This document shows, one piece after another, positions 27,215 through 36,962 of a stretch of DNA of 64,000 nucleotides. The DNA comes from Aeromonas bivalvium. Lineage in GTDB: Bacteria; Pseudomonadota; Gammaproteobacteria; Enterobacterales; Aeromonadaceae. The stretch is from NCBI RefSeq assembly GCF_000819765.1, contig NZ_CDBT01000024.1, forward strand, positions 167,327-231,326, read 5' to 3'. The notes under the pieces were generated by a model. The model ran no database searches. It saw only the letters and a list, made by a program, of their open reading frames with translations, and was not told where the DNA came from. The translations under genes and the position numbers were made by a program. Every line of letters begins with the position of its first letter. Positions within the stretch are counted from its first letter, which is position 1.

Positions 27215-27754
27215 TCAACCCGGCGCGTTGTTCACGACCAGCTTGCCATCTTCGACCGGGATGGTTTTGCCGGGTTGTTTCTCCATGCGGATCACCCCCT
27301 CCTGACCGGCGAGGCGGTAGCTGACGTCATAGCCGATGGTGCGGGTGCTGCTCTCCTGCACCGTCTTGCAGCGCTGCTCCGTGGTGGTGTAGGTGTCACC
27401 GGCCTGCATGTTGCCCTGCACCTGGTTGCCGGCATAACCCCCCGCCACGGCACCGGCGGCGGTCGCGACCTTCTTGCCGCTGCCACCGCCGAACTGGTGA
27501 CCCACCACGCCCCCCAGGGCCGCGCCAACCACGGTACCCAGGATCTTGTGCTGGTCCTGTACCGGCTTGCGGTGGGTGACGGTGACGTTGCGACACTCCT
27601 GGCGGGGGGTCTTGATGGTTTCAGTTACCGGTGTGCTGGCCAGCACCTCGGCGAACTGGGGTTTGGACTCAAACAGTGAGCCACTGGCCACCGCCGAGAG
27701 GGTCACTGCCGAGGCGATACCGATGCCGAGACCGGCTAACAGGGACTTGTTCAT
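27215..27754 (-). CDS. Glycine zipper 2TM domain envelope protein
   Basis: The product (179 residues) has an N-terminal hydrophobic segment (LLAGLGIGIASAVTLSAVAS) that acts as signal or anchor. A glycine zipper region follows (residues about 70-113: ILGTVVGAALGGVVGHQFGG, then KKVATAAGAVAGGYAGNQVQ), typical of the Rick_17kDa_Anti/SlyB-like family of outer membrane or envelope proteins. Three Cys residues flank the zipper. The C-terminal domain (IGYDVSYRLAGQEGVIRMEK) is the usual family tail. Members affect envelope integrity and stress response; the exact function is unclear. AGGAGAGAGAGA precedes the ATG, and the gene is monocistronic. Confidence 0.85.
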   Translation of the reverse strand: MNKSLLAGLGIGIASAVTLSAVASGSLFESKPQFAEVLASTPVTETIKTPRQECRNVTVTHRKPVQDQHKILGTVVGAALGGVVGHQFGGGSGKKVATAAGAVAGGYAGNQVQGNMQAGDTYTTTEQRCKTVQESSTRTIGYDVSYRLAGQEGVIRMEKQPGKTIPVEDGKLVVNNAPG

Positions 27755-28080
27755 CTCTCTCTCTCTCCTTCAACTGTTGCTGCCCAGGGTGGGGCTTGCC
27801 GCTATCTTGGCAGCTTGCGAGGGAGTCTCAAGGCGAGGGGGCCTGGGTTGCGACAGGGGGTGACTGCGCCAAAAATGGCCGCCGAAAAAAGCTGTCTGTG
27901 ATTGGCGACAAACTAGGGGGCATAACGGCAAGGCCATAGACCCGTAAGACGTTTCGCTAATACCTGGCCCTGTCTCCCCTTGGTACCCTCATCGGGTATA
28001 CGGATCCGCCGTCGGCAAGGTGCCCGGGCGCCGTGATCCGCGAAACGCCCCCGTTTTGTGCCCCTGTGAGGAAGGATCCG
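27755..28080. other. 326-base divergent intergenic region
   Basis: No gene is seen. It separates the minus-strand glycine-zipper gene from the plus-strand acyl-CoA synthetase and must hold both promoters. A ribosome site GAGGAAGG at about 28068-28075 belongs to the synthetase. I could not pick a promoter with confidence. Confidence 0.4.
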
Positions 28081-29703
28081 ATGACAGAGCAGAACATGTA
28101 CGACTCAGGTCTTGGCAAGACCCCCGCCAATTTCGAGGCCCTGACCCCCTTGCGCTTCCTGGCCCGGGCGGCCAGTGTCTACCCCGATTATCCGGCGCTG
28201 ATCCACGGCCCCCTGCGCCAGAGCTGGGCCCAGACCGAGCGCCGCTGTCGCCAGCTCGCCTCGGCCCTGCGTCGCCGCGGCATCGGCGAGGGGGACACCG
28301 TCTCCATCGTCGCCCCCAATGTGCCGGCCATGTTCGAGGCCCACTTCGGGGTGCCCATGAGCGGCGCCGTGCTCAACACCCTCAACACCCGGCTCGATGC
28401 CGAGTCCATGGCCTTCATCTTCCAGCATGCCCAGAGCAGGGTGGTGCTGGTGGACCGGGAGTTCGGCGCCCTGGTGCGCAAGGCGCTCTCTCTCATTGAC
28501 AGCCAGCCCCTGGTGATCGCCATCGACGATCCCCTCTATGGGGAGGGGGAGCTCATCAGCGAGCTGAGTTACGAGGCCTTCATCGCCACGGGGGATGGGG
28601 ACGAGCCCGGCTGGCTGCCGGCGGACGAGTGGCAGGCGATTTCCCTGAACTACACCTCCGGCACCACGGGGAACCCCAAGGGGGTGGTCTACCACCATCG
28701 CGGCGCTCACCTCAATGCGGTCAACAACGCCCTCTCCTGGGAGCTGCCCAAGCACCCCGTCTACCTGTGGACCCTGCCGATGTTTCACTGCAACGGCTGG
28801 TGTTTCCCCTGGACCCTGGCGGCGACCGCCGGGGTGAGCGTCTGCCTGCGCCATGTGCAGGCGGGCGCCATCTATGAGGCACTGCACGCGCACAAGGTGA
28901 GCCATTTTTGCGCCGCCCCCATCGTGCTCAACATGCTCAACAACGCCGATCCGGCCCTGAAACTGGGGCTTGACCATCCCATCAAGGCGATGACGGCGGG
29001 GGCGGCGCCACCCGCCACCGTGATCGCCGGCATGGAGGCCATGGGGATCGCTGTGACCCATGTCTATGGCCTCACCGAAACCTATGGCCCCTGCGTGGTG
29101 TGCGAGCCGCAAAGAAGCTGGCAAGGGCAGGATGCCACTGCGCTCTCCCGGCTCAAGGCGCGCCAGGGGGTGGCCTCTCCATTGCAGGGAGAGATGGGGG
29201 TCATCAACCCGGTCAGCGGCGAGCCGGTCCCCATGGATGGCAAGACCCTGGGGGAGATAGTGCTGCGGGGCAACATCGTCATGAAGGGCTACCTCAAAAA
29301 CCCGGCGGCGAGCGAGGAGGCGATGGCGGAAGGGTGGTTTCGAAGCGGGGATCTGGCGGTCTGGCACCCGGACGGCTATGTGGAGATCAAGGACAGATCC
29401 AAGGACATCATCATCTCCGGCGGGGAGAACATCTCCAGCCTGGAGGTGGAGGACGTGCTCTATCGTCACCCGGACGTGGAAGAGGCGGCGGTGATCGCCA
29501 TGGCGGACGAAAAATGGGGGGAGGTGCCTTGCGCCTTTGTGAAGCTCAAGGAGGGGCGGGAGCTTAGTCAGGCCGAGCTCATCGCGTTTTGCCGCGAGCA
29601 GATGGCCCACTTCAAGGCCCCCAAGCGCATCATCTTTACCTCCTTGCCCAAGACCTCCACCGGCAAGGTGCAAAAGTTCATGTTGCGCCAGCAGCTGGCG
29701 TGA
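28081..29703 (+). CDS. Acyl-CoA synthetase (AMP-dependent, medium-chain type)
   Basis: An ANL-superfamily enzyme of 540 residues that activates a carboxylic acid to acyl-AMP and then to the CoA thioester. Motifs seen: the P-loop-like LNYTSGTTGNPKGVVYHHRG (near residue 195), HVYGLTETYG (A5 region), GWFRSGDLAVWHPDGYVEIK with the adenylate-binding Asp, and DRSKDIIISGGENISS (hinge). The C-terminal catalytic Lys is in LPKTSTGKVQKF. The pattern YDSGLGKTPANFEALTPLRFL is that of the AcsA/AlkK-like branch, which uses short- to medium-chain or branched acids. No beta-oxidation or leucine catabolism genes adjoin it. ATG 28081 is supported by GAGGAAGG; the in-frame upstream extension lacks homology. Confidence 0.9.
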   Translation: MTEQNMYDSGLGKTPANFEALTPLRFLARAASVYPDYPALIHGPLRQSWAQTERRCRQLASALRRRGIGEGDTVSIVAPNVPAMFEAHFGVPMSGAVLNTLNTRLDAESMAFIFQHAQSRVVLVDREFGALVRKALSLIDSQPLVIAIDDPLYGEGELISELSYEAFIATGDGDEPGWLPADEWQAISLNYTSGTTGNPKGVVYHHRGAHLNAVNNALSWELPKHPVYLWTLPMFHCNGWCFPWTLAATAGVSVCLRHVQAGAIYEALHAHKVSHFCAAPIVLNMLNNADPALKLGLDHPIKAMTAGAAPPATVIAGMEAMGIAVTHVYGLTETYGPCVVCEPQRSWQGQDATALSRLKARQGVASPLQGEMGVINPVSGEPVPMDGKTLGEIVLRGNIVMKGYLKNPAASEEAMAEGWFRSGDLAVWHPDGYVEIKDRSKDIIISGGENISSLEVEDVLYRHPDVEEAAVIAMADEKWGEVPCAFVKLKEGRELSQAELIAFCREQMAHFKAPKRIIFTSLPKTSTGKVQKFMLRQQLA

Positions 29704-29729
29704 GTCTGACGGGCCTGGGGATCCATAAT

Positions 29730-29750
29730 CGGGCCCGCGGGCCCGTTCTT
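29730..29750 (+). terminator. Terminator after the acyl-CoA synthetase gene
   Basis: Arms CGGGCCC and GGGCCCG with a two-base loop are followed by TTCTTC. It begins 26 bases past the stop. Confidence 0.6.
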
Positions 29751-29834
29751 CATCAGTCAGACAAGACCCGCCGTGTCGCATGCCTGGCACTGGCCTGCGG
29801 CCCTCTGCTTGACGGGCGCGTCTTCTGGCGTTTG

Positions 29835-30134
29835 TCAGCGAGGCGGGTTGGCGCCCCTGATGCGCTTGTGCAGCGCCTCCCACAGGCCGGCGATGAAATA
29901 GTAAAGGCCACCGGCTTCGGTCGCCTTGGTGTACTCGGAGAGCGGCTCAATCATGCCGCTTTTGAACTTGTCGAGCGCCTCTGTCTCGTTGGCTGCGTCG
30001 ATATAGTCCCCCACCACCTCGAAGCCCTGGGCGAGCAGCTGCTCTTTTTCCGACAGGAATGAGGGGGAAGACATCGGCAGGAAGGTGACGGTAACGGGAT
30101 CTTGTCCCTGACGGAAGAACTGGTATTTGCTCAT
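29835..30134 (-). CDS. Small hypothetical protein, paralogue A
   Basis: A 99-residue soluble protein without signal or membrane segment; no family recognised. It starts MSKYQFFRQGQDPVTVTF and carries SEKEQLLAQGFEVVGDYI followed by an ETEALDKFKSG helix. The next gene upstream (30293-30568) encodes a related protein: both begin M-[SN]-K-Y-Q-x-F and share the EK-x2-LLAQG-[FL]-EV-[VM]-G core. The LLAQGFEV..DYIDAANETEAL pattern looks like a small sensor or modification-like fold that takes a sequence position followed by a helix, but I cannot assign function. The ATG has GCGT and AGAGG-type purines upstream. Confidence 0.65.
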   Translation of the reverse strand: MSKYQFFRQGQDPVTVTFLPMSSPSFLSEKEQLLAQGFEVVGDYIDAANETEALDKFKSGMIEPLSEYTKATEAGGLYYFIAGLWEALHKRIRGANPPR

Positions 30135-30292
30135 ACGCCCTCTGGCTCTGGTTGGCTCGGCGACATTGTCCGCGCCGGTCTGGGCCCTGGATAGACCCCA
30201 TGTGCGGCGTCAAATGGAGTCGAATGTTCAGCCTGGCTTCAGGCAAGCGGGCGTTGGCTCCCCCTGAGCGGGCAGATCCAGCGGCGAGGCGG

Positions 30293-30568
30293 CTACCGCT
30301 TGCCAAACAGCCGGGGGGCATGAAGCAGCAGATACGCCAGGGTACCGCGGGCGGCGGGGGCTCCGTAGGGGAGGCTGGGGTTGATCAGGTAGTCTTGATA
30401 GGTGTGGGCCGCCGTCCGGGCATCGGGAGCCAGTATGGGCTCCCCCATCACCTCCAGGCCCTGGGCCAGCAGGGTCTGCTTTTCTGTGAAAAAATCGGCG
30501 GCGGCCATGTCCAGCAAGGTGAAGGCGTCGGGCGCCGCCAGGGTGGCAAAAACCTGATACTTGTTCAT
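30293..30568 (-). CDS. Small hypothetical protein, paralogue B
   Basis: A 91-residue protein that is a diverged tandem paralogue of the gene at 29835-30134. It starts MNKYQVFATLAAPDAFTLLD and carries TEKQTLLAQGLEVMGEPI in the matching position, then DARTAAHTYQDYLINPSLPYG. Its C-terminus (TLAYLLLHAPRLFGKR) has diverged from paralogue A. The start at 30568 is chosen by alignment with paralogue A; an in-frame start at 30694 would overlap the divergent regulator gene region. The two genes are 158 bases apart on the same strand and may be one transcript. Confidence 0.62.
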   Translation of the reverse strand: MNKYQVFATLAAPDAFTLLDMAAADFFTEKQTLLAQGLEVMGEPILAPDARTAAHTYQDYLINPSLPYGAPAARGTLAYLLLHAPRLFGKR

Positions 30569-30725
30569 GGCATCTCGGTTGCGGTGGCTGGGGATGGCCG
30601 CCATTGTCGCCTCAGGCTCACGGGAGCGCGACTCCCTGTTCAGGGGGGCGGCAATCAAGCAGCGCATGCCATCGACCCCTGTCCCGTTTACCATGGGCCA
30701 TGTCCTGGCATCCCGGGAGGGGAGA

Positions 30726-31430
30726 GTGCGAAAATCGGATCGACTGTTTCAATTGACCAACCTGCTGCGGGCCCATCAGCCCCTGACCGCCCGCGAGCTG
30801 GCGGCGCGTCTGTGCGTCTCCGAGCGCACCATCTACCGCTATATGGACGATCTCTCCCTGGCCGGCATCCCGGTTTACGGTGAGGCCGGACTGGGCTATC
30901 GGCTGAGCCAGGGGTTCGAGATGGCCCCATTGCAGCTGAGCACGGCCGAGCTGGAGGCCCTCATCACAGGGGTGAATCTGGTGGCCGTGCTGACCGGCAA
31001 GGGGATGGCGGATCCGGCCCGGGCCCTGCTTGCCAAGATAGAGGCGGCCCTGCCGGTTCGCGGCGGGGACGGGCAGCCCCCCGTGGTGCGGGTGCCTGAC
31101 TATCGTACTGTGCATCCGGTATACGCCCGCTGGGACAGTTTGCACGAGGCCATCAGGGCGGGGCGTTGGCTCGAGATGAGCTATCAGGATGGCGCGGGCA
31201 GACAGACTCGGCGCCACCTCTATCCCCTGGGGCTCTTCTACTGGGGAGGGCGCTGGACGCTCGGCGCCTGGTGCGCGCTGCGCCGGGACTATCGGGATTT
31301 CAGGGTGGATCGCATCGACAGCCTGGCGCCGTGCCGCCCGGGGGAAGGGGCACCACCTGGCGTGACTCTGGCGCACTATCTTGCGCAGCGACGGGCCGAG
31401 GCGGAGCCGGAAAAAGGGGCCGGGCACTGA
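30726..31430 (+). CDS. YafY-type HTH and WYL domain transcriptional regulator
   Basis: A regulator of about 234 residues. The N-terminal HTH_11/DeoR-like domain (residues 1-60: KSDRLFQLTNLLRAHQPLTA, RLCVSERTIYRYMDDLSLAG) is followed by the WYL domain (about 130-215) with SYQDGAGRQTRRHLYPLGLF and the ring of basic residues in FRVDRIDSL. WYL domains sense nucleic acid fragments or other ligands, and these proteins control stress or defence genes. GTG 30726 is chosen because family members start with RKSDRLFQL and GGGAGGGGA lies just before it. Targets are unknown; the next gene (31497) is a candidate. Confidence 0.85.
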   Translation: MRKSDRLFQLTNLLRAHQPLTARELAARLCVSERTIYRYMDDLSLAGIPVYGEAGLGYRLSQGFEMAPLQLSTAELEALITGVNLVAVLTGKGMADPARALLAKIEAALPVRGGDGQPPVVRVPDYRTVHPVYARWDSLHEAIRAGRWLEMSYQDGAGRQTRRHLYPLGLFYWGGRWTLGAWCALRRDYRDFRVDRIDSLAPCRPGEGAPPGVTLAHYLAQRRAEAEPEKGAGH

Positions 31431-31496
31431 CACAAGGCTGTCAGTAGCCCTTCGTTATGCTGGCTTCTCCAGACCATTCATAACGGAGAGCACGAG

Positions 31497-31817
31497 ATGA
31501 TCATCAATGGCGACATGCAAGGGGCAGGGGGCGTCGAGTTTGCCACCTTCAGGCTCAGGGAAGGGGTGACGGAGGAAGATTTGCTCGCCCTGTCACGGCG
31601 GGTCGAGTCCGAGTTTCTTGTCCAGCAATCCGGGCTCATCCTGCACTGCCTGCTACGGGGCGCCGACGGCCTCTATGCCGACCTGGTGATGGCCCCCAGC
31701 CAGTCGCTGGTCGAAGCCTATTGCCAGCAGTGGCTGCACAACGCCGTGGCAGGGGAGTACCTGACCCTGCTTGACCATCACTCGGTCAACATGAGCTTCT
31801 GGACCCGCATCGGCTGA
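31497..31817 (+). CDS. Hypothetical protein, possible dimeric alpha-beta barrel
   Basis: A 106-residue cytoplasmic protein with the pattern of a stress-responsive or ABM-type alpha-beta barrel: strand GVEFATFRLREGVTEEDLLA, a helix, strand GLILHCLLRGADGLYADLVM and a final helix. Similar proteins are often annotated only as hypothetical. GGAGAGCACGAG precedes the ATG. It lies 66 bases after the WYL regulator, reading the same way, and a candidate promoter region lies between them. Function unknown. Confidence 0.6.
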   Translation: MIINGDMQGAGGVEFATFRLREGVTEEDLLALSRRVESEFLVQQSGLILHCLLRGADGLYADLVMAPSQSLVEAYCQQWLHNAVAGEYLTLLDHHSVNMSFWTRIG

Positions 31818-31851
31818 TGGCGGCGTGCTGCCAGTCGGCGGCCATCAAATG

Positions 31852-31876
31852 AAACGGGCCCATCAGGGCCCGTTTT
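31852..31876. terminator. Terminator between the small gene and the his operon end
   Basis: Arms AAACGGGCCC and GGGCCCGTTT with a four-base loop have T-rich flanks on both strands. It serves the converging hisIE gene on the minus strand and the hypothetical gene on the plus strand. Confidence 0.85.
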
Positions 31877-31890
31877 GTTGAATTCAACAA

Positions 31891-32526
31891 TTACTTGTTG
31901 TGGCGATCGGCGAGGCGCTGCACTACGTCTTTGAGGCCCAAGCCCTCGTTTTGCAGCAAGACGGTCAGGTGGTAGAGCAGATCGGCGGATTCATTGATGA
32001 GCTCTTCTCTGTCTTTCGCCATGGCGGCCAGGGCCACTTCCACCCCCTCTTCACCTACCTTCTGGGCGATGCGCTTGGTGCCCTTGCCATAGAGGCTGGC
32101 GGTGTAGCTGGTGGCCGGATCCGCGCCCTTGCGCGACGCCAGGATCTGCTCGAGCTCGGCCAGGAAGCCGAGCGGCGGCACGGGGTGGCCGTCGAAGCAG
32201 GAGGGGTTGCCCAGATGGCAGGTGGGGCCCACGGGGTCTGCGGCGATGAGCAGGGAGTCCTGATCGCAGTCGGTGCTGATGGCGACGAGCCTCAGCACAT
32301 GGCCCGAGCTCTCTCCCTTGGTCCACAGGCGCTGCTTGCTGCGGCTGAAGAAGGTGACCTGGCCGGTAGCTTCAGTCTTTTCCAGGGCTTCGCGGGTCAT
32401 GAAGCCCTGCATCAGCACCTCGCCGTTTAGGGAATGCTGGACGATGGCGGGGATCATGCCGTCACACTTGGCCCAGTCCAGGCGCTCGGCCAGGGGCAAT
32501 GCATTGTCTACTGCTTGATTATTCAC
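31891..32526 (-). CDS. hisI: Bifunctional phosphoribosyl-AMP cyclohydrolase / phosphoribosyl-ATP pyrophosphatase
   Basis: The product (211 residues, HisIE) carries out the second and third steps of histidine synthesis. The N-terminal HisI domain (about 1-115) shows [29 protein letters not shown] and the zinc-binding CHLGNPSCF. The C-terminal HisE domain (about 120-211) shows [20 protein letters not shown] and the metal-binding acidic helix [20 protein letters not shown]. It is the last gene of the operon and overlaps the end of hisF by eight bases. Confidence 0.96.
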   Translation of the reverse strand: MNNQAVDNALPLAERLDWAKCDGMIPAIVQHSLNGEVLMQGFMTREALEKTEATGQVTFFSRSKQRLWTKGESSGHVLRLVAISTDCDQDSLLIAADPVGPTCHLGNPSCFDGHPVPPLGFLAELEQILASRKGADPATSYTASLYGKGTKRIAQKVGEEGVEVALAAMAKDREELINESADLLYHLTVLLQNEGLGLKDVVQRLADRHNK

Positions 32527-33291
32527 GGATGGCGACTCCTTCGGTTTTCAGCCAGCGTTTCAATTCGGGAATGGGGATGAGGCCCTTGTGGAACACGGAC
32601 GCCGCCAGGGCACCGTCCACGTCGGCCAGGGTGAAGGCATCGCGAAAATGTGCCATGGCACCGGCGCCGCCGGAGGCGATCAGCGGCACCTTGCACAGGG
32701 CCCGCATCAGCTTGAGCTGCTCGAGATCGTAGCCCTGGCGCATGCCGTCCTGGTTCATCACGTTGAGCACGATTTCGCCGGCGCCACGTTTTTGCACCTC
32801 CTTGACCCACTCCTGGGTGGTCCAGGGGGTGGTGCGGGTGCGGCTCTCGTCGCCGGTAAACTGCTTGACCTGATACTGACCCGTCTCGGCGTCGAAGTAG
32901 GAGTCGATGCCCACCACCACGCACTGCACGCCGAAGCGCTCGGCGAGGCGGGTGATAAGTCGGGGATCGGCCAGGGCCGGGGAGTTGATGGAGACCTTGT
33001 CGGCGCCGAACTCCAGGATCTGGCGGGCATCCTCCACGCTCTTGATGCCGCCGGCGACGCAGAAGGGGATGTCGATGACTTCCGCCACCCGGGTGACCCA
33101 GCTCTTGTCCACCACACGGGCGTCGCTCGAGGCGGTGATGTCATAGAACACCAGCTCGTCGGCCCCCTCTTCGGCGTAGCGGCGGGCCAGCTCGACAATG
33201 CCCCCCATCACCTCGTGGTTGCGAAACTGCACGCCCTTGACCACCACGCCATCTTTGACGTCGAGGCAGGGGATAATACGCTTTGACAACA

Positions 33292-33292
<1 letters not shown>
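32519..33292 (-). CDS. hisF: Imidazole glycerol phosphate synthase cyclase subunit
   Basis: The product (257 residues) is the cyclase half of IGP synthase. It uses ammonia made by HisH to turn PRFAR into imidazole glycerol phosphate and AICAR. The (beta/alpha)8 barrel shows both catalytic aspartates: [18 protein letters not shown] near the start and [17 protein letters not shown] near the middle. Phosphate-binding glycines are in [10 protein letters not shown] and [12 protein letters not shown]. Its ATG overlaps the hisA stop (TGATG), as expected for coupled translation. Confidence 0.97.
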
Positions 33293-34681
<1,389 letters not shown>

Positions 34682-34685
<4 letters not shown>

Positions 34686-34771
34686 CGTCTGCCCTTACTC
34701 ATATCGATTGGCGAGATTCGCACCATCAATGCGGTGTCGATGATGACCAGCTTCTGCTTGCTCACATCCAT
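34682..34771 (-). CDS. 29-codon mini-ORF between hisB and hisH, apparent copy of the hisH start
   Basis: A reading frame of 29 codons starts at the ATG that overlaps the hisB stop (TGATG) and ends at a TGA that overlaps the hisH start (ATGA). Its product begins [17 protein letters not shown], and KLVIIDT is the same as codons 5-11 of hisH. At DNA level 16 bases (CGGTGTCGATGATGAC on the plus strand) occur at 34652-34667 and again at 34732-34747, exactly 80 bases apart, with weaker similarity on the 3' side. It looks like a partial duplication that kept an open frame and now couples hisB to hisH translation. The peptide itself probably has no function. Confidence 0.5.
34732..34747. repeat. 16-base direct repeat copy (other copy in hisH)
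   Basis: CGGTGTCGATGATGAC is found here and at 34652-34667 inside the 5' end of hisH, 80 bases away. It marks a local tandem duplication. Confidence 0.85.
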
Positions 34772-35880
34772 CACAGCACCCCCTTGCTGGAGGGAAGCTC
34801 GCTCCCTTCCACCCGGATGGCCTGGCGCAGGGCGCGGCCAAAGCCCTTGAACAGGGCCTCCACCTGGTGGTGAGTGTTGCCGCTGCCCACCTTCATCTGC
34901 AGTGTGATGGCCATGGCGTCCGACAGGGATCGGAAGAAGTGGGGCACCATCTCGGTGGCCATCTCCCCCACGTTGTCGCGGCCAAAGCCGCTCGGGCAGT
35001 CGAACACGAAGTAGGGGCGACCGCTCAAATCGAGCGCCGTGCTCACCTCCTGTTCGGTCAACGGGCGTGCATCGATCACCGCCTGCACCTCGTCCATCGC
35101 CAGCACGAAGCCGAAGCGGCCGATGCCGCGCTTGTTGCCAAGGGCCTGGCGCAGGGCCTGACCGAGAGCCAGCCCCACATCTTCCACAGTGTGGTGATCG
35201 TCGATGTGCAGATCGCCGCTGACCTTCAGCTTGAGGCTAAAGCCCGCGTGGGTCGCTATCTGATCCAGCATGTGATCGAAGAAGCCGATGCCGGTGGCAA
35301 TCTGGTTGCCACCGCTCTTGTCCAAGTCCACCGTCACCTGGATGCGGGTCTCCTTGGTGTCGCGCTCTACCGAGGCGGTGCGTCCCCTGGCGAGCAGCTG
35401 ATCACGGATGGCGAGCCAGCCGTGATCTTTTTGGTCATAGCGGATGCCGCGAATGCCCATGTTCTCGGCAAGCTGGATGTCGGTCTGTCTGTCGCCAATG
35501 ACAAAAGAGTTGGCAAAGTCGATGCGACCGGAGGCCAGGTACTCCTTCACCAGGCCAAGGTGGGGCTTGCGGCAGCTGCAGCCGTCGGTGGGAAAGTGGG
35601 GGCAGATCAGCACCTGCTCCCAGGTGACGCCCTGGGATTCGAAGAGATGCATCATCAGGTCCTGCGGGGGCTGGAAGTTTTCCAGGGGCAGGCTGGCGGT
35701 ACCCAGGCCATCCTGGTTGGTCACCATCACCAGCACGTAACCGGCGGCTTGCAGCTCGCGCAGCACCGGGATCACCATGGGCTCGAAGCGCAGCTTGGCG
35801 AGGCTGTCCACCTGCTTGTCGGTGACCGGCTCTTCAATCAGGGTGCCGTCACGGTCGATAAACAAAAACGGGGTCTTCAT
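34771..35880 (-). CDS. hisB: Bifunctional histidinol-phosphatase / imidazoleglycerol-phosphate dehydratase
   Basis: The product (369 residues) is the fused HisB of enterobacteria and relatives. The N-terminal HAD-type histidinol phosphatase domain (1-165) has the nucleophile motif [14 protein letters not shown] and a zinc site [14 protein letters not shown]. The C-terminal IGPD domain (about 170-369) has [45 protein letters not shown] and [20 protein letters not shown], with the expected His/Glu metal ligands. It catalyses steps 6 and 8 of the pathway. The fusion is typical of gammaproteobacteria. Confidence 0.97.
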   Translation of the reverse strand: MKTPFLFIDRDGTLIEEPVTDKQVDSLAKLRFEPMVIPVLRELQAAGYVLVMVTNQDGLGTASLPLENFQPPQDLMMHLFESQGVTWEQVLICPHFPTDGCSCRKPHLGLVKEYLASGRIDFANSFVIGDRQTDIQLAENMGIRGIRYDQKDHGWLAIRDQLLARGRTASVERDTKETRIQVTVDLDKSGGNQIATGIGFFDHMLDQIATHAGFSLKLKVSGDLHIDDHHTVEDVGLALGQALRQALGNKRGIGRFGFVLAMDEVQAVIDARPLTEQEVSTALDLSGRPYFVFDCPSGFGRDNVGEMATEMVPHFFRSLSDAMAITLQMKVGSGNTHHQVEALFKGFGRALRQAIRVEGSELPSSKGVL

Positions 35881-35891
35881 CTGTTACATCC

Positions 35892-36962
35892 TTATACGCT
35901 GGCTTGGGGCTGATCACGGAGCACGGCCAGCACGGCATCCATCTCGTTCTGATAGCCGACGGTGACGCGAATGCAGTGCTCCAGGCCCGGCTTGCTGGAA
36001 AAATCCCGCAAGATGATGCCGGCGGCCTTCATGGCGGCAAAGACGGCGGCGCCATCGGTGAAGCGCACCAGCACGAAGTTGCCCTTGTCCTCGAACACCT
36101 CCTGCACGCACGGGAGGGTAGCCAGTTCTGCCTTGAAGCGCGCCTTCTGCCGGTTGAGCTCCAGCACCCGCTCCTCCATCAGCTCAAGCCCCATGGGGGA
36201 GAGGGCCTGGGCCGCTATCTGGGCGATGGGCTCGGGAATGGGGTAGGGGGCGATCACCTTGGCCAGCATGGCGATGACCTCGGCATTCGCCAGGGTGAAA
36301 CCGCAGCGGATCCCCGCCAGGGCAAAGGCTTTGGAGAGGGTGCGGGTCACCACCAGATTGGGGAAGCGGGCCAGCAGATCCACCACTGAGCCTTCCGGGC
36401 AGAACTCGATGTAGGCCTCGTCCACCACTATGATGGCGCGATCCCGGGCCGCCTCCAGCAGGGCTGTCAGCCCCTCGCGTCCCACCAGATCCCCGGTGGG
36501 GTTGTTGGGGGAGCAGAGAAACACCAGCTTCACGTCCGACAGGCGATCTGTGATGGCGGGCCAGTCCGGCTGGCGGCTGGCGGTGAGCGGTTGTTCCACT
36601 ATGCCCACGCCACAGGTCTCGGCGCTGATGGCGTACATGCCGTAGGTGGGCGGGCAGATGAGGATCTGATCCTGGCCCGCCTCGCAGAAGGTGCGGATCA
36701 AGAGCTCGATGGCCTCGTCGGCGCCGCGGCTCACCAGCACCTGGCTCGGGTTGACCCCGGCGTAGGCTGCGTAGCCATCGATCACCTCGGCCGGCTGGCA
36801 CTCGGGATAGCGATTGAGTTTGCTTCCCTCGACGGTGAAGGGGTAGGCCAGCGGCGCCTCGTTGGCGTTGAGCCAGACGTGACCCTGGCCGCCGATGCGA
36901 CGGGCGGATTGATAGGGGGTGAGGGCCCGCACCACGCGGCGAGCCAGCTTGGCAATGCTCAT
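35892..36962 (-). CDS. hisC: Histidinol-phosphate aminotransferase
   Basis: The product (356 residues) is a fold-type I PLP enzyme that transaminates imidazole-acetol phosphate with glutamate. Motifs are WLNANEAPLAYPF at the N-terminus, VFLCSPNNPTGDLVGRE, VVDEAYIEF (PLP-ring Asp and Tyr) and the PLP-binding lysine in VVTRTLSKAFALAGIRCGF. ATG 36962 overlaps the hisD stop by four bases (ATGA), which fixes the start; a longer in-frame extension is inside hisD. Confidence 0.96.
   Translation of the reverse strand: MSIAKLARRVVRALTPYQSARRIGGQGHVWLNANEAPLAYPFTVEGSKLNRYPECQPAEVIDGYAAYAGVNPSQVLVSRGADEAIELLIRTFCEAGQDQILICPPTYGMYAISAETCGVGIVEQPLTASRQPDWPAITDRLSDVKLVFLCSPNNPTGDLVGREGLTALLEAARDRAIIVVDEAYIEFCPEGSVVDLLARFPNLVVTRTLSKAFALAGIRCGFTLANAEVIAMLAKVIAPYPIPEPIAQIAAQALSPMGLELMEERVLELNRQKARFKAELATLPCVQEVFEDKGNFVLVRFTDGAAVFAAMKAAGIILRDFSSKPGLEHCIRVTVGYQNEMDAVLAVLRDQPQASV

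Noticed and set aside
29835..30568. Toxin-antitoxin pair for the two small paralogues
   Set aside because: The two proteins are homologous to each other, whereas toxin and antitoxin are not, and neither has a DNA-binding or nuclease motif.
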